The notes under the pieces are model-generated. The model did no database searches and was not told the origin of the DNA. It was given only the letters and a program-made list of their open reading frames with translations. Position numbers and translations under genes: made by a program. Below are positions 60,918 to 64,000 of a stretch of 64,000 nucleotides of DNA, piece by piece; within the stretch, counting starts at the first letter, position 1, and each line of letters starts with the position of its first letter. Source of the stretch: Pseudooceanicola antarcticus (GTDB lineage: Bacteria; Pseudomonadota; Alphaproteobacteria; Rhodobacterales; Rhodobacteraceae). The stretch covers positions 1 to 64,000 of the forward strand of contig NZ_OBEA01000006.1 in NCBI RefSeq assembly GCF_900215355.1. Direction: 5' to 3'.

Positions 60918-63900
60918 TCAGCTGCAGCCGGAGGTGCCGCCGCAGGTGTTGCACTTCATGCAGGTGCCGTTGCGCACCAGCGTGTAGTTGCCGCATTCGC
61001 CGCAGGCCTCGCCCTCGTAGCCCTGGATCTTGGCCTTGGTGCGCGCATCCATGGTGCTGACACCGGCAGAGATCGCCACGCTGGAGGTGCTGACCGAAGC
61101 CGCCACGCTGCCCGAGGCCGCCGGGCTGGCGGAGGCCTGGGGTGCCACGGCGCCCGAGCTTCCCTCGCCGCCCCGCATCACCAGCAGCTCTTGCGGCAGG
61201 CGCTTGCGCAGGTAGCCCGTGGAAGAGATCTGCTTCAGAACTTCCAGGGACTTGGTCGCGGCGGTCTCGCTCATCTCCTTGATATTGCTGACACCTTCCT
61301 CTTCGCCACGGCCTACGTCGTCGAAGGACGCGCCCTGCGGCTTCACATGGGCCAAGTCGGTACGGTCCAGGTAGGACACGGCCAGTTCGCGGAAGATGTA
61401 GTCGAGGATCGAGGTCGCGTTCTTGATCGTCTCGTTGCCCTGCACCATGCCGGCCGGCTCGAACTTGGTGAAGGTGAAGGCGTCGACGAACTCTTCCAGC
61501 GGCACGCCGTACTGAAGACCGACCGAGACCGCGATGGCGAAGTTGTTCATCATCGCGCGGAAGCCGGCGCCTTCCTTGTGCATGTCGATGAAGATCTCGC
61601 CAAGCGAGCCGTCCTCGTATTCGCCCGTCCGCAGATAAACCTTGTGACCGCCGACGCTGGCCTTCTGGGTGTAGCCCTTGCGGCGCATCGGCATCTTCTC
61701 GCGGCCGCGCTCGACCTCCTTGATGATCACCTTCTCGATGATCTTCTCGGCCAGCACCGCGGCCTTCTCCTGGGTCGAGCCGCTTTCCAGCACCTCGGCC
61801 GCCTCGTCGTCATCCTCGACCAGGGCCGCTGCCAGCGGCTGGCTCAGCTTCGAGCCGTCGCGGTAGAGCGCATTGGCCTTGACGCCCAGGGACCAGCTCA
61901 GCTCGTAGGCGGCCTTGCAGTCCTCGATGGTGGCATCGTTGGGCATGTTGATGGTCTTCGAGATCGCACCCGAGATGAACGACTGCGCCGCCGCCATCAT
62001 TTTGATGTGGCTGTCGACCGAGAGGAAGCGCTTGCCCTTCTTGCCGCAGGGGTTGGCGCAATCGAAGATCGCGTAGTGCTCTTCCTTCAGGAAGGGCGCG
62101 CCTTCCAGCGTCATTGTCCCGCAGACGTGGTCGTTGGCGGCGTCGATCTCGGCCTTGGTGAAGCCCAGGTGACGCAGCATGTCGAAGCTGGGATCGTTCA
62201 GCTTGGCCGCCGGGATGCCCAGGGTCTTGGTGCAGAACTCTTCGCCAAGCGTCCACTGGTTGAAGACGAAGCGGATGTCGAAGGCCGACTTCAGCGCCCC
62301 GTTCACCTTCTTCAGCTCTTCGGGGCCGAAGCCATGGCCGACCAGCGAGGTGGTGTTGATGCCGGGGCAATTGCCGAGGCTGGCGTGACCCACGGCATAA
62401 GAGACGATCTCTTCGACCTGCGAGGGGCTGTAGCCCAGCTTGGCCAGTGCCGCGGGAACCGAGCGGTTGATGATCTTGAAGTAGCCGCCACCGGCCAGCT
62501 TCTTGAACTTCACCAGGGCGAAGTCGGGCTCGATGCCGGTGGTGTCGCAGTCCATGACCAGGCCGATGGTGCCCGTGGGGGCGATCACGCTGGTCTGCGC
62601 GTTGCGGTAGCCATGCTGTTCGCCAAGGCGCACGGCCTCGTCCCAGCTGGCCATGGCCAGCTTCACCAGATCCTGGTCGGGGCAGTTGCCCAGATCCAGC
62701 GGCACCGGCTTGACCGCAAGCTTCTCGTAGCCCTCGGTCGCGCCATAGGCGGCGTTGCGGTGGTTGCGCATGACGCGCAGCATATGCTTGGCGTTGCGCT
62801 CGTAGCCCGAGAAGGCACCCAGCTCACCGGCCATCTCGGCGGAGGTGGCATAGGCGACGCCGGTCATGATCGCGGTCAGCGCGGCGCCAAGGGCGCGGCC
62901 CTCGTCGCTGTCGTATCCGTAGCCCATGTTCATCAGCAGGCCGCCGATGTTGGCATAGCCCAGGCCCAGGGTGCGGAAGTCATAGGAGAGCTGGGCGATT
63001 TCCTTCGAGGGGAACTGCGCCATGGTCACCGAGATCTCCAGCGTCACCGTCCAGAGACGGGTGGCGTGGATGTAATCCTCGGCCTGGAACTTGCCGTCCT
63101 TGAGGAAGGTCAGCAGGTTCATCGAAGCCAGGTTACAGGCGGTGTCGTCCAGGAACATGTACTCGGAACAGGGGTTCGAGCCACGGATCTCGCCATCTTC
63201 CGGGCAGGTGTGCCAGGCGTTGACGGTGTCATGGAACTGGATGCCCGGATCGGCACAGGCCCAGGCGGCATGGCCGATGTCTTCCCAAAGGTCGCGCGCC
63301 TTGATGGTCTTGGCGACCGAGCCGTCGGTGCGGTTGATCAGCGCCCAGTCGTCATCGTTGCGCACCGCTTCGAGGTAGGCATCGGTGACCCGGACAGAGT
63401 TATTCGAATTTTGCCCAGAAACCGAGGCATAGGCTTCGGAATCCCAGTCGGTATCATAGGTCGGAAACTCGATGCTGCTATAGCCCTGGCGCGCGTAGTC
63501 CAGCACGCGCTTGATGTAGGTCTCGGGGATGGAGGATTTCTTTGCCTCGCGCACCGCCTTCTTCAGGCCTGCATTCGCGGCGGGGTCGTAGGCGTCAGCC
63601 TCGGCCCCGTCCCATTGCCGGATCGCCGCGAAGATGTCGTTCAGCTTGGCCTCGTGCATCTTGGAACCGGCAACGATGGAGGCAACCTTCTGTTCCTCCT
63701 TCACTTTCCAGTTGATGTATTCCTGCACGTCGGGGTGATCGGCATCAACGATGACCATCTTGGCCGCGCGCCGGGTGGTGCCCCCGGACTTGATCGCGCC
63801 GGCCGCCCGGTCGCCGATCTTCAGGAAGCCCATGAGGCCCGACGACTTGCCGCCGCCCGACAGCCGCTCGCCCTCGGCACGCAGGGACGAGAAGTTGGTG

Positions 63901-64000
63901 CCGGTGCCGGAGCCGTACTTGAACAGGCGCGCTTCACGCACCCAGAGATCCATGATCCCGCCTTCCGAGACCAGGTCATCCTTCACCGACTGGATGAAGC
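60918..64000 (-). CDS. nrdJ: Class II (B12-dependent) ribonucleotide reductase, N-terminus outside window
   Basis: About 1027 residues visible; the frame is open to the window edge, so the N-terminus is missing. NrdJ features: [40 protein letters not shown], active-site region [20 protein letters not shown] (Cys of the NPCSE box), [30 protein letters not shown] and a Cys-rich C-terminus ([20 protein letters not shown], then GGTSGCS) that carries redox cysteines. It makes deoxyribonucleotides with adenosylcobalamin, so no oxygen-dependent cofactor is required. A cobalamin riboswitch, if any, would be beyond the right edge. Confidence 0.95.
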   Translation of the reverse strand, partial: FIQSVKDDLVSEGGIMDLWVREARLFKYGSGTGTNFSSLRAEGERLSGGGKSSGLMGFLKIGDRAAGAIKSGGTTRRAAKMVIVDADHPDVQEYINWKVKEEQKVASIVAGSKMHEAKLNDIFAAIRQWDGAEADAYDPAANAGLKKAVREAKKSSIPETYIKRVLDYARQGYSSIEFPTYDTDWDSEAYASVSGQNSNNSVRVTDAYLEAVRNDDDWALINRTDGSVAKTIKARDLWEDIGHAAWACADPGIQFHDTVNAWHTCPEDGEIRGSNPCSEYMFLDDTACNLASMNLLTFLKDGKFQAEDYIHATRLWTVTLEISVTMAQFPSKEIAQLSYDFRTLGLGYANIGGLLMNMGYGYDSDEGRALGAALTAIMTGVAYATSAEMAGELGAFSGYERNAKHMLRVMRNHRNAAYGATEGYEKLAVKPVPLDLGNCPDQDLVKLAMASWDEAVRLGEQHGYRNAQTSVIAPTGTIGLVMDCDTTGIEPDFALVKFKKLAGGGYFKIINRSVPAALAKLGYSPSQVEEIVSYAVGHASLGNCPGINTTSLVGHGFGPEELKKVNGALKSAFDIRFVFNQWTLGEEFCTKTLGIPAAKLNDPSFDMLRHLGFTKAEIDAANDHVCGTMTLEGAPFLKEEHYAIFDCANPCGKKGKRFLSVDSHIKMMAAAQSFISGAISKTINMPNDATIEDCKAAYELSWSLGVKANALYRDGSKLSQPLAAALVEDDDEAAEVLESGSTQEKAAVLAEKIIEKVIIKEVERGREKMPMRRKGYTQKASVGGHKVYLRTGEYEDGSLGEIFIDMHKEGAGFRAMMNNFAIAVSVGLQYGVPLEEFVDAFTFTKFEPAGMVQGNETIKNATSILDYIFRELAVSYLDRTDLAHVKPQGASFDDVGRGEEEGVSNIKEMSETAATKSLEVLKQISSTGYLRKRLPQELLVMRGGEGSSGAVAPQASASPAASGSVAASVSTSSVAISAGVSTMDARTKAKIQGYEGEACGECGNYTLVRNGTCMKCNTCGGTSGCS

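Overview
The window is high-GC alphaproteobacterial DNA, most probably a marine-type Rhodobacterales (Rhodobacteraceae/Roseobacteraceae) chromosome. This rests on the gene content rather than on any marker search: a class II (B12-dependent) ribonucleotide reductase, many ABC and TRAP uptake operons, a YqaA-type/DsbB pair, and a prophage with the HNH - P27 TerS - TerL - portal - S49 protease - HK97 capsid order common in that family. The window cuts a gene at each end (a HicB antitoxin on the left, nrdJ on the right).

Positions 1-25000 are a nearly complete siphophage-like prophage. Reading from its right end: a rightward (+) block holds a short XRE repressor, two very small proteins, a ParB-like protein, a small int-linked protein and a tyrosine integrase. 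Divergent from it, the long leftward (-) block holds Cro-like and CII-like regulators, a replication initiator gene that carries iterons inside its own coding sequence (as lambda O does), unknown early genes, a lipoprotein moron, HNH endonuclease, terminase, portal, protease, capsid, connector genes, tail tube, two tail chaperones, tape measure, two tail-tip genes, a small XhlA-like membrane protein, a holin-endolysin fusion and a nested spanin pair. The tape-measure frame contains an in-frame TAA, so the phage is either defective or makes this protein in an unusual way.

Positions 25001-27094 are accessory DNA between integrase and a tRNA-Leu(CAA) gene: a cation-diffusion-facilitator exporter and a divergent ArsR-family regulator with an operator-like palindrome, set in gene-remnant-like non-coding sequence. 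The tRNA is a plausible attachment site, but the other att copy is not visible.

Positions 27357-64000 are host chromosome: an isoprenylcysteine-methyltransferase-family protein; a YtfQRT-YjfF-type sugar ABC operon ending in an overlapping GntR/FadR regulator; a cytosine-deaminase-like gene followed by a BMP-type nucleoside/nucleobase ABC transporter and an amidase; an oligopeptide ABC operon with fused double ATPase; a hybrid sensor kinase; a LysR/NAD-epimerase divergent pair; a LysR-regulated TAXI-TRAP transporter with a DadA-type oxidoreductase; a small conserved protein; YqaA-like membrane protein plus DsbB; a YjgR/HerA-like ATPase; and nrdJ. Several operons have strong hairpins between the binding-protein gene and the rest of the transporter, which probably set unequal expression. 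No rRNA, CRISPR array or insertion sequence was seen.
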